Below are positions 53,251 through 60,206 of a stretch of DNA of 64,000 nt, piece by piece. Each line of letters opens with the position of its first letter. Within the stretch, counting starts at the first letter, position 1. Both the position numbers and the translations under genes were made by a program. The notes under the pieces are model-generated. The model was not told where the DNA came from and did no database searches. It saw only the letters and a program-made list of their open reading frames with translations. The stretch is from Myxococcota bacterium. GTDB taxonomy: Bacteria > Myxococcota_A > UBA9160 > UBA6930. The stretch spans positions 49,311 to 113,310 of the forward strand of contig JANQFK010000040.1 of NCBI GenBank assembly GCA_028277885.1. Direction: 5' to 3'.

Positions 53251-53955
53251 GTGAAAGAGGTGTTCGCAGGCCATGCTCGGAAGATGCGGGCCCATATTGA
53301 ATATATCAGCGGGCGCTTTCGCCATTCGGGAGAGCAGGGCGCCAGTAACGAACGTATTATCACCGAGTTTCTGCGAGCCTATCTCCCGAAACGCTATTCG
53401 ATCTCGCGCCGAAAGGTCCTGGCCCACACCGACGAGGATTCCCAGCAGCAGGACGTGATCGTCTACGACGCGGAACGATGCTCTCCTCTCTATTCAGAAG
53501 AGGAGTTCGTCATGGTGGCCGTAGAGTCCGTCTACGCTGTTGTTGAGGTCAAGACCACCCTCAACAAGGATCAGATTGAAGACGCCAATGCCAAGGCGAG
53601 GTCTGTCCTTACAAAACCCATGCTTGCCAATCCAGAGTTAGGCCCGGGTCGCCGGGCCATGGCAGTAATGCAACCTGAGCCTCCAATTGGGGCTGCGTTT
53701 GCGTTCGGCTCGGCGACTTCCCTAGATGCAGTTTTGGCGAACCTCCAGTCGCTAGAAGAAGCAGGCGATTGTCACCTGAGCGTGGTCGGCGCTCTGGATA
53801 GAGGCGCGCTCTGGAGGATGGGCGACAAATGGTGGAAAGTGGACAGTGCGGACGACGCTCTCGTCCTCTTTCTGATGTCTCTTGTTGAGCACATGAACCG
53901 GATTCCAGATAGATATTTCCGCCTCATCTCCTACTACGAGAGCGGCCCAGCCTGA
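53251..53955 (+). CDS. DUF6602-type nuclease-like protein (island cargo)
   Basis: 234 residues from GTG 53251 (TTG 53239 also in frame; the start is uncertain). The order E35 (SNERIITEFLRAYLPKRYSI), D68/D73 (QQQDVIVYDAE) and E99-V-K101 (ESVYAVVEVKTTLNK) matches the DUF6602 family and looks like a PD-(D/E)xK restriction-endonuclease-like core, as far as sequence reading allows. The C-terminal part is alpha-helical with LFLMSLVEHMNRIPD. Low G+C composition. The family is frequent in restriction and defence neighbourhoods, so nucleic-acid cleavage in defence is a reasonable but unproven role. Divergent from the membrane-anchored gene. Confidence 0.75.
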   Translation: MKEVFAGHARKMRAHIEYISGRFRHSGEQGASNERIITEFLRAYLPKRYSISRRKVLAHTDEDSQQQDVIVYDAERCSPLYSEEEFVMVAVESVYAVVEVKTTLNKDQIEDANAKARSVLTKPMLANPELGPGRRAMAVMQPEPPIGAAFAFGSATSLDAVLANLQSLEEAGDCHLSVVGALDRGALWRMGDKWWKVDSADDALVLFLMSLVEHMNRIPDRYFRLISYYESGPA

Positions 53956-54071
53956 GAAGGCGTTGCAGTCCGTGCGTTCGCACCGGTCGCGTCTGCTCTC
54001 GACACCCACCCGGGTGGGAGACGAATCGCCGAAGATTCAGCGGTGGCCGGCAGCAGTGCGGAGACTCCGGA

Positions 54072-54746
54072 CTACGGCTTCCTTGGACGAAGGTATTGAA
54101 TGGCGAGGTCAACGATCTCTTTGGGATCGACCGGCGGGTTGTCTTCGCCAAGATAGGCGAGGAGCAGCCGGGCCAGATCCTGCTTTATCTTGGCGAAGAT
54201 GGTGTGCATTCCAGCATGGGTGAAGAGAAGAGGACCATCAGGTTGGAACATCTCTTTCAAGACCGTCAGCTTCGAGTGCCGGTCCGGCGACATTCGGCTC
54301 TTGTTGTGCAGGATCGCATGCCTCAGAACCCTGAGATCACCCATTGTGTCGCTCTTGATCACCTCCGTATCGACGCCAGCTGCCCTTGCGAGACGAGGTC
54401 GGATCTCGTGCTCCCAGAAGGCGAAGAGAAACACGACAATTGCCCTCGCTTGTTGTTGCTCGTGGTCGCCTTCTTCTGAATTCTCTGCGATGAAGTCACC
54501 ACTTCGAACGATCCGATGATGAATCACGTCAGGCTGCGACGGGTCCTCAAGGCTTGTGTGCATGACTACCTTCTGCCCGGCCTCATCCCTCGTCATACCG
54601 TGCGGGCGAGAGATGCGCATTACCTGACGCTCAACAATGACGCGGTTCTTGGCGAAACCCGCACAAGCGTCAGTGAACACCCCAACTTGTCGGTTAACGA
54701 AATCTATGAACTCTCGAATTGCGGCTTCGTAGTGCCCTTCAGTCAT
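54072..54746 (-). CDS. HEPN-like protein (RX4H motif), island cargo
   Basis: 224 residues from ATG 54746. The C-terminal half contains MGDLRVLRHAILHNKSR, with R142 and H147 spaced as the RX4-6H signature of HEPN ribonucleases and followed by HN as in many HEPN proteins. The preceding helix VVFLFAFWEHEIRPRLARA fits a helical HEPN bundle. The N-terminal half (VERQVMRISRPHG, DVIHHRIVRSGDF) is unassigned. G+C content is low like the rest of the island. HEPN proteins are widely used in toxin-antitoxin and abortive infection systems; RNA cleavage is inferred from the motif alone. Confidence 0.65.
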   Translation of the reverse strand: MTEGHYEAAIREFIDFVNRQVGVFTDACAGFAKNRVIVERQVMRISRPHGMTRDEAGQKVVMHTSLEDPSQPDVIHHRIVRSGDFIAENSEEGDHEQQQARAIVVFLFAFWEHEIRPRLARAAGVDTEVIKSDTMGDLRVLRHAILHNKSRMSPDRHSKLTVLKEMFQPDGPLLFTHAGMHTIFAKIKQDLARLLLAYLGEDNPPVDPKEIVDLAIQYLRPRKP

Positions 54747-55350
54747 TTTCCAAGTCGTTCCCTGCCTGCACCGAGATGTGGTCGCTAGCTCTTGACTGAC
54801 TGCTATGCCCGCCTCGCCAGTCTCCGGCGCCCCCGGGCATGGCCATCTCACCCGATCGCGAGGCACCACACGCACACCCCGCCACCGCTTGGTGCTACAC
54901 CGCCGCCGCCTATGTCCCCCGCGCCCACAGTGGCATCTGCGGAAGGTCGGGTGGATTCGGGCTGAAGACGAAACTATATCGAAAACCCGACAATTCATTG
55001 CTCGCGCTGCCTGAGCCCTCAGAACGTCCTTCCCAGGTCGAGTGGATGGGGTGGGTAGTGGGGTCGAGAACCGGGCTGGGCGCGGGCGCGGGTTGGCGCG
55101 CGGTCGAGTTCGCGCGGTAGGCGGGCGTGAGGGACTCGAGGTTCGCTCGGCAGGAGCGCGAGCGGTGGGTCTATCCCGGGCCACCGGAGACGCCTGCCCT
55201 TCCCTTCCAGTCCAAGCGCCTGGCTTGTCGGGCGCGATGAAGCGAGTCCTACGGGATGCGACCCGCGGCATCGCGGTGGCTGTCAGTTGGCTGTCAACAG
55301 CGGTTTCCCGACGGCCAACCGCCCACGAAAACCCTCAACGCGCCGGATAC
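54747..55350. other. Gene-poor right end of the island
   Basis: 604 bases with no convincing gene: the open frames here are short or antisense and have no family features. Composition rises from moderate to high G+C towards the right. Near the right repeat is a 9-base direct repeat, TGGCTGTCA, at 55277-55285 and 55288-55296 (11-base period), of the kind seen as integrase or excisionase arm sites. It could be a decayed integrase region or a non-coding att region. Confidence 0.5.
55277..55296 (+). repeat. Two 9-bp direct repeats TGGCTGTCA near the right att-like site
   Basis: Copies at 55277-55285 and 55288-55296, in phase by about one helical turn and 63 bases from the right attachment-like repeat. 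No copy was seen near the left repeat. Position suggests recombinase accessory sites; this is inference. Confidence 0.35.
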
Positions 55351-56622
55351 TTACCGCGCCCCCGGCGTGAACGCGCACGGCATGCGCTTGATGCCGTGGA
55401 TGAAGTTCGAGCGCAGCATGGCCGGGGGGCCGGTGATCTCGAGGTCCGGGAGTCGCTCGAAGATCTCGCGGAACATCACGCGGATCTCGCGGCGGGCGAG
55501 GTTGGCGCCGAGGCAGTGGTGGGGGCCGGGGCCGCCGAAGCCGACGTGCTCGTTGGGGGTGCGGGCGACGTCGAAGCGATGGGGATCGTCGAACACGGCT
55601 TCGTCGCGGTTGGCGGAGTTGTACCAGAGCACCACCTTGTCGCCCTCGCGGATCGCCTGGCCGCCGATCGTGGTGTCGCGGGTGGCGGTGCGGCGGAAGT
55701 GGATCACCGGGGTGGCCCAGCGCACGATCTCCTCCACGGCGGTGGAGGCGTGCCCCTCGAAGTCGGCGGCCCACTTGCTTCGCTCGTCGGGATGGTCGCA
55801 CAGGGCCTTCATGCCGTGGCTGATGGCGTTGCGGGTGGTCTCGTTCCCCGCCACTACGAGCAGGATGAAGAAGGAGGCCAGCTCGGCGTCGCTCAGGGCC
55901 TCGCCGTCCACGTCGGCGTGGAGCAGGCCGCTGGTGAGGTCCTCCTTGGGGCTCTTGCGGCGGTCCGCCGCCATCTCCTTCATCAGCCCGGCGAGGGCGG
56001 CGCCCGAGGTGAGGGCCGCGGCCTGGACGTCCTCGCCCGGGGAGACGTAGTCGGGGTCGCCGAGGCCCAGGATCTTGTTCGACAGCTCGAAGACGAACTG
56101 CTCCTGGCTCGGCGGGATGCCCATCAGGTCGCAGATGATCTCGAGGGGGAGCGGCGCCGCGATCTCGGTGACGAAGTCGCACTCGCCCTTCTCGATCACG
56201 CGGTCCACGACGCCGGCGGCGCGGCGCTGGACGTCGGCCTCGAGGCGGCCGAGGGCCCGGGGCGTGAAGCCGCGGGAGACGATGCGCCGCAGCCGGCCGT
56301 GGCGGGGCTCGTCCATGTTGATCATGGAGCCGAAGAACTCGAGGAAGGCCTCGGGGAAGTCGGGGATGTTGGTCCCCCCGCCGGAGCAGAAGACGTCGGC
56401 GGTGCGGCTGGCCTCGAGCACGTCGGCGTGGCGCGTGAGGGCCCAGTAGCCGGGGCCGGCCGGCAGGGGCACCTCCTCGGGCATCCACTCCTTCTGGAAC
56501 GAGACCGGGCTCTCCTCGCGCAGGGTCGCGAAGGCGCCCTCGCGCTCCTCGTTGGGGCGCAGCCACAGCTCGGGCTTCGACAGCTCGATCTCGTCGAGGG
56601 ACAGGACTCGCTTCGGCTCCAT
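55351..56622 (-). CDS. Cytochrome P450 (CYP125-like)
   Basis: 423 residues from ATG 56622, with Shine-Dalgarno GGAGGAG upstream. P450 landmarks: I-helix VVAGNETTRNAISHG (residues 257-270), ExxR as E298-IV-R301, TPVIHFRRTA, and heme loop GFGGPGPHHCLGANLARREI with proximal C370. The wording around the I-helix and the C-terminal SNFIHGIK recalls the CYP125/CYP142 steroid-side-chain hydroxylases. Soluble, no membrane anchor; it needs a ferredoxin partner, not present here. It starts two bases after the amidase stop, so they are one operon. Its last codons are provided by the right att-like repeat, giving TPGAR instead of the displaced TPGGR. Confidence 0.93.
   Translation of the reverse strand: MEPKRVLSLDEIELSKPELWLRPNEEREGAFATLREESPVSFQKEWMPEEVPLPAGPGYWALTRHADVLEASRTADVFCSGGGTNIPDFPEAFLEFFGSMINMDEPRHGRLRRIVSRGFTPRALGRLEADVQRRAAGVVDRVIEKGECDFVTEIAAPLPLEIICDLMGIPPSQEQFVFELSNKILGLGDPDYVSPGEDVQAAALTSGAALAGLMKEMAADRRKSPKEDLTSGLLHADVDGEALSDAELASFFILLVVAGNETTRNAISHGMKALCDHPDERSKWAADFEGHASTAVEEIVRWATPVIHFRRTATRDTTIGGQAIREGDKVVLWYNSANRDEAVFDDPHRFDVARTPNEHVGFGGPGPHHCLGANLARREIRVMFREIFERLPDLEITGPPAMLRSNFIHGIKRMPCAFTPGAR
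55359..55390 (-). repeat. Right attachment-like repeat (intact P450 3' end)
   Basis: Perfect 32-bp match to 52079-52110. It encodes the C-terminal residues KRMPCAFTPGA of the intact P450, so the island supplies the present 3' end of that gene, a usual arrangement for elements that insert into the end of a gene without breaking it. Confidence 0.8.
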
Positions 56623-56624
56623 GG

Positions 56625-58142
56625 TCAGCTCCTCCAGGCGTGGGGGGGTCGGCGGTGCGCCCAGGGACGCGCCGCCTCGAGCTCGTAGGCGAGCTCGAGC
56701 AGGGTGGCCTCGCCGCCGGTCCGCGCGGCGAGCTGGCTGCCGATGGGAAGCCCGGTCTGGCTCCAGCCGAGGGGCACGGACATGGCCGGGTTCCCGGCGG
56801 CGTTGAAGACCGGCGTGTAGGACACGTAGTCCACCATCGGCTCGAACATCTGCTCGAGGCCGAGGGTGCCGGCCTGGATGCCGAGGCGGATCGGCGGCGT
56901 GCGCAGGACGGGGCAGAGCAGCACGTCGTGGTCGTCGAAGAAGCGGTCGATGCGCTTCTCGTAGCGCGCGAAGTAGTGGACGGCGCGGGGGAGCGCGCCC
57001 TCGGGTCGATCGCGGAAACGCCGTGCCATGCCGAGGGTCACGGGCTCGAGGAGCGGCTCGGGGTCGGCGCCCCGGGCCTCGAGCTCGGCGAGGAGCGCGG
57101 CGGGAATCGAGGTCCAGAGGTCGAGGAAGTGCTGCAGGAAGGCCTCGCCGTCGTAGTCGGGCCGAGCCTCCTCGACGGTGTGCCCCAGCCCCTCGCACAG
57201 GCGCGCCACGGCCTCGACGCTCTCGCGCACGTCCGGCACGGCCTCGACCCCATAGGCGTTCGCGGTGTGGAAGCCGATGCGCAGGCGGCGCTTCGAGGGA
57301 CCGGCGACGAACCCCACCGGAGGGAGCGGAGCCCCCGCGCCCTTCTGCTCGGTGACGCCGAGGTAGGCGGCGCTGTCCCGGACGCTGCGGCTCACGCAGT
57401 GCCGCACCGAGATGTCGACGCCGCGCCGCGGCGCATCGTCGACGTTGCGCCCCCGGCTCGGCTTCAGGCCGAACACGCCGCAGCACGAGGCGGGGATGCG
57501 GATCGAGCCGCCGCCGTCGGAGGCCTGGGCCATGGGCAGCATGTCGGCCGCCACCGCCGCCGCGGCGCCGCCCGAGGAGCCTCCCGCCGAGTGCGCGAGG
57601 CTCCAGGGGTTGCGGCAGGGCCCGAGCAGCGCCGACTCGGTGGTCGGCACCAGGCCGAACTCGGGCGTGTTCGTCTTGCCGAGCACCACCAGCCCCGCCC
57701 CGACGCTGGCCTTCGCATGGGGCGAGCTGCGCTCGGAGACGTGGCTCGCGAACAGGCGCGAGCCCATGGTCTTGCGCGTGCCCTCGAGGTCGTTCAGGTC
57801 CTTCAGCAGGAAGGGGACGCCGCGAAAGGGCCCGGCGGGAAGCTCGCCGTCCGCCTCGGCGAGGGCGCGCTCGAAGAAGCGCGTCACCACGGCGTTGATG
57901 GGCGCGTCCACGGCTTCGATGCGGCGGATCGCCGCCTCGGCGAGCTCGCGCGCCGAGACCTCGCCGCGGCGCACGCGCTCGGCGAGGCCCAGGGCGTCGG
58001 TGCCGGCCAGCGGGTCGCCGGGGCGCGCCGCCGGGCGCGGCCAGCCGCCGCAGGCAGCCAGGCCGAGGCCCGCGCCCGCCCCCACGCACGCCTTCAGGAA
58101 GTCGCGCCGGGCGAGGGGAAGCTCGGGCGGGGGAGGCGTCAT
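56625..58142 (-). CDS. Tat-exported amidase-signature enzyme
   Basis: 505 residues from ATG 58142. The twin-arginine signal ARRDFLKACVGAGAGLGLAAC ends in a lipobox Cys (C31), so it is probably an exported lipoprotein. Amidase-signature Ser-cisSer-Lys triad: K114 in PFLLKDLNDL, the GGSSGG pair (S189/S190), and nucleophile S213 in SDGGGSIRIPASCCG. Full length for the family. It hydrolyses amide or ester bonds; substrate unknown. It lies directly upstream of the P450 gene with two bases between coding regions, which suggests joint catabolism, for example of steroid- or lipid-like compounds, although that is only inferred from the P450 type. Confidence 0.93.
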   Translation of the reverse strand: MTPPPPELPLARRDFLKACVGAGAGLGLAACGGWPRPAARPGDPLAGTDALGLAERVRRGEVSARELAEAAIRRIEAVDAPINAVVTRFFERALAEADGELPAGPFRGVPFLLKDLNDLEGTRKTMGSRLFASHVSERSSPHAKASVGAGLVVLGKTNTPEFGLVPTTESALLGPCRNPWSLAHSAGGSSGGAAAAVAADMLPMAQASDGGGSIRIPASCCGVFGLKPSRGRNVDDAPRRGVDISVRHCVSRSVRDSAAYLGVTEQKGAGAPLPPVGFVAGPSKRRLRIGFHTANAYGVEAVPDVRESVEAVARLCEGLGHTVEEARPDYDGEAFLQHFLDLWTSIPAALLAELEARGADPEPLLEPVTLGMARRFRDRPEGALPRAVHYFARYEKRIDRFFDDHDVLLCPVLRTPPIRLGIQAGTLGLEQMFEPMVDYVSYTPVFNAAGNPAMSVPLGWSQTGLPIGSQLAARTGGEATLLELAYELEAARPWAHRRPPHAWRS

Positions 58143-58242
58143 GGCGACGTAGGGTACCCGAAGCGGGACGCGGTTCGCCCCGCTTCGCCTCCTGGCGGCG
58201 ACGGGCAGCGGCGGGTGCGATCGCTTCCGCTAAGTTGGCGCC

Positions 58243-58572
58243 ATGAGACACCTCAGTCCGCTCCTGCTGGCCGCGGTGCTGCTCGTGGCCCAGCCGACCC
58301 ACGCCGGCGAGAAGTACGCGCTGACCGAGTTCGCGCTCGGGACCAGCTGCGCGGCGGTGAACCTGATCTACGGCCCGGTGAAGGTGGCGTTCGCGGTGCT
58401 CGGCACCGCCACGGGTGCGCTCGCCTGGGTGCTCACCGGCGGCAACCGCGAGGTGGCCCGCTCCATCATGCAGCCCTCCCTGCGCGGGGACTACATGATC
58501 ACGCCGAGGAACCTCACCTTCGAGGAGCCCCTCGAGTTCTACGGCCGCGACCCGGCCGCCACGCGCTGGTAG
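58243..58572 (+). CDS. Small exported protein of unknown function
   Basis: 109 residues from ATG 58243. Cleavable signal peptide (LLLAAVLLVAQPTHA, cut after THA). The mature part has a glycine-rich hydrophobic segment NLIYGPVKVAFAVLGTATGA, then ARSIMQPSLRGDYMITPRNLTFEEPLEF, a wording I associate with uncharacterised deltaproteobacterial proteins but cannot name. It could insert in or associate with a membrane. Divergent from the amidase; its stop codon forms one arm of the hairpin with the next convergent gene. Confidence 0.7.
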   Translation: MRHLSPLLLAAVLLVAQPTHAGEKYALTEFALGTSCAAVNLIYGPVKVAFAVLGTATGALAWVLTGGNREVARSIMQPSLRGDYMITPRNLTFEEPLEFYGRDPAATRW

Positions 58573-58593
58573 GGCGCCCGGTAGGACGCCCTA
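58570..58593. terminator. Inverted repeat spanning both stop codons of convergent genes
   Basis: TAGGGCG (58570-58576) and CGCCCTA (58587-58593) form a perfect 7-bp stem with a ten-base loop. The left arm starts with the TAG of the plus-strand gene, the right arm ends with the stop of the minus-strand gene. No T-tract. Possible bidirectional terminator. Confidence 0.4.
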
Positions 58594-59052
58594 GCGGGGC
58601 GGCGGCAGCGGGAGGGAGAGGTCCCGGCGCACGATGGCGCACTGGGGATCCCCGTCCTGGCACACGCCGAACTTGAGCCGGCCCTCGATGCGTCCCTCGA
58701 CCCGGGCCGCCTCCGCGGGGTACGGGGTGCGGAACTCCACGGCGTCGGGCGGATCCGTCTCGGCGTCGGGCTGGAAGGCGGGCTCGAGCCGGCCCGCGGC
58801 GGGCTCGCGCAGCTCGAGCCAGGTGGGGGCCTCGAGGGCCAGGTGCCAGCCGCGACGCGGCTCCACCCGGAAGTGGAGCGCGCCGGAAGTGCCGGCGACG
58901 GACGGCGCCTCGGCGCGGACCGCCAGGACGTAGCGCGCGTCGGACGCATCGGCGTGGAGCGGGGCCCCGGGCCCCGGGGCGTCGTCGCCGCAGCCCGCCA
59001 CCGGCGCCAGCAGCGCGCCCGCCAGGGCGACCGCCCTCGCGACGTGACTCAC
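58591..59052 (-). CDS. DsbD-alpha-like periplasmic lipoprotein (tentative)
   Basis: 153 residues, GTG start at 59052 overlapping the upstream stop (GTGA). Lipoprotein signal ALAGALLAPVAGC. The mature part is a beta-sandwich-like sequence (WHLALEAPTWLELREP, VEFRTPYPAEA) ending FGVCQDGDPQCAIVRRDLSLPLP. The paired Cys near the C-terminus followed by a final strand resemble the N-terminal DsbD/thiol-reductase domain. Directly coupled to the TlpA-ending protein upstream, so a joint role in thiol transfer in the periplasm is plausible. Family assignment moderate. Confidence 0.6.
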   Translation of the reverse strand: MSHVARAVALAGALLAPVAGCGDDAPGPGAPLHADASDARYVLAVRAEAPSVAGTSGALHFRVEPRRGWHLALEAPTWLELREPAAGRLEPAFQPDAETDPPDAVEFRTPYPAEAARVEGRIEGRLKFGVCQDGDPQCAIVRRDLSLPLPPPR

Positions 59053-60206
59053 GGGCCCGCCTCGGCGGCCAGCCAGCGCCGCACCTGGGAGACCGAGGGA
59101 AGCCGGGCCTGGGCGGCCAGCACGCGTCCCTCGGCGTCGGTCACGATGCTGGCCGGCAGGGTGTCGATCCACAGCCGGTCGAGGAGCAGCTGGCTCACCT
59201 CCGCCCGCTGCTCGGCACTCAGGGGCTCGAGCATCCGGTAGGCGGGCGCGTGCTCGCCCCGGTAGGCGGCCAGCGCGTCGGCATCGTCGTCCTCGTCCAC
59301 GGGCACGCCGACCAGGTCGAGGCGGCTCTCGGGGAAGGCGCGACGCAGCTTCGCCACCTGGCCGAGCTCTCCCTTGCACGCCTCGCACCAGGTCGCCATC
59401 GTGGTCCAGATCCTCAGCGGCGGGCCGGCCACCGCATCGGTCGGGCTCGCCGCCGCCAGGCCCAGCGGCGGCCCCGGCCTCGCCGCCTCCCGCCGGGCGG
59501 GGAGCGCGTCGCCGTTCGATCCCGCGGCGCGGCGGTAGGGCTCGATGGCGAGGCCCGAGCCGTCGGGCGACGCGGCCGGGTCCTCGTAGAGGGTGACGAG
59601 CGAGCCCGCCGGCAGCGGCCCGTGGCTCTGCTCCACGCCCGAGGGCCAGCGCACCGTCAGGGCGTCCACGCGGCGCGCCGGGCCGAGCCCGACCAGCTGG
59701 GTCGCACTGCTCTGGGAGGCGAGCCCCTCGCCGGCGCGGTGCTCGCGCACCAGGGTCGTCGCGCCCACCCGGAGCCTCGCGACGGCCCCGTAGCCGTCCC
59801 GCGGGCTCTTGTCCGGTGCCGGCCCGGGGCTGCGGTTCGCACCCTCGAAGCGGAGCGCCAGCACGCCGGGCGGCCCGGCCGCCGGGTCGCGGACCTCGGC
59901 GATCTCGTTGCGGTAGAGCTGGAGCAGCGGCGTGATCGCGTTCACCACGGCGAAGTCGGTCCAGCCGTCGCGGTCGTAGTCGAGGGCCGCGATGGCCCGC
60001 CCGTCGGCGGGGTGGTCGAGACCCGAGGCCGCCGCGACGTCCAGGAACTGCTCGCCGCCGAGGTTCAGGAACAGGTGGTTGCGCTCCTTCCCGCTCAGGG
60101 AGTCGCCCGAGGCGACGCCGCGATTGCGGCCGCCCTCGGAGGCGGGAAACTCGCCGGAGTTCACCGTGAACTCGTTGTTGCGTACGACCGCACGCCACCA
60201 ATCCGT
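59049..60206 (-). CDS. CRTAC1/ASPIC-UnbV and TlpA-like C-terminal part, downstream of in-frame UGA
   Basis: This segment continues in the same frame as the gene at 60207-62186; only a UGA at 60207-60209 separates them. It reads TDWWRAVVRNNEFTVNS immediately after the UGA, then a further calcium-type repeat (ALDYDRDGWTDFAVVN), the ASPIC/UnbV domain (GYGAVARLRVGATTLVREH, VDALTVRWPSGVEQSH) and a TlpA-like thioredoxin domain (MATWCEACKGELGQVAKL, CxxC). An independent start would have to be GTG 60164, which has no Shine-Dalgarno and lies within the domain. It is best seen as the C-terminal part of one 1045-residue protein, by read-through as selenocysteine or interrupted by a nonsense mutation. 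Confidence 0.8.
   Translation of the reverse strand, partial: TDWWRAVVRNNEFTVNSGEFPASEGGRNRGVASGDSLSGKERNHLFLNLGGEQFLDVAAASGLDHPADGRAIAALDYDRDGWTDFAVVNAITPLLQLYRNEIAEVRDPAAGPPGVLALRFEGANRSPGPAPDKSPRDGYGAVARLRVGATTLVREHRAGEGLASQSSATQLVGLGPARRVDALTVRWPSGVEQSHGPLPAGSLVTLYEDPAASPDGSGLAIEPYRRAAGSNGDALPARREAARPGPPLGLAAASPTDAVAGPPLRIWTTMATWCEACKGELGQVAKLRRAFPESRLDLVGVPVDEDDDADALAAYRGEHAPAYRMLEPLSAEQRAEVSQLLLDRLWIDTLPASIVTDAEGRVLAAQARLPSVSQVRRWLAAEAGP
60180..60195 (-). promoter_or_regulatory. SECIS-like hairpin downstream of the in-frame UGA
   Basis: On the minus strand GCGTGC-GGTC-GTACGC can fold into a 6-bp stem (one G-U pair) with a GGUC loop. The loop G-U lies 19-20 nt after the UGA at 60207-60209, the same place as the apical G-U of the E. 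coli fdhF element, whose loop AGGUCU also contains GGUC. Additional weaker pairs extend the lower stem. Recognition by SelB is inferred, not shown. Confidence 0.45.

Larger units (their letters stand above)
52079..55390. mobile_element. Putative integrated island at the 3' end of the P450 gene
   Basis: About 3.3 kb bounded by a 32-bp perfect direct repeat (52079-52110 and 55359-55390). G+C content and codon use inside are visibly lower than in the flanks. The right repeat is the 3' end of the P450 coding sequence; the left repeat, read on the minus strand, still encodes the same C-terminal residues and then a TAG stop, as expected for the displaced original gene end. Cargo: a membrane-anchored protein, a DUF6602 protein and a HEPN-like protein. 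No integrase or transposase is recognisable, so it may have lost its integrase or be mobilised in trans. Confidence 0.75.

Noticed and set aside
54805..55120. Short frames in the right end of the island as candidate integrase remnants
   Set aside because: None shows recombinase catalytic residues (R-H-R-Y or serine-type); kept only as a gene-poor region.
55042..56688. 548-codon open frame antisense to the P450
   Set aside because: It overlaps a gene with complete P450 motifs and a good ribosome binding site; its own translation has no recognisable domain.
60164..60206. Independent gene starting at GTG 60164 for the ASPIC/TlpA part
   Set aside because: No Shine-Dalgarno and the coding pattern continues unbroken up to the UGA, so a separate gene is less likely than one interrupted or recoded gene.
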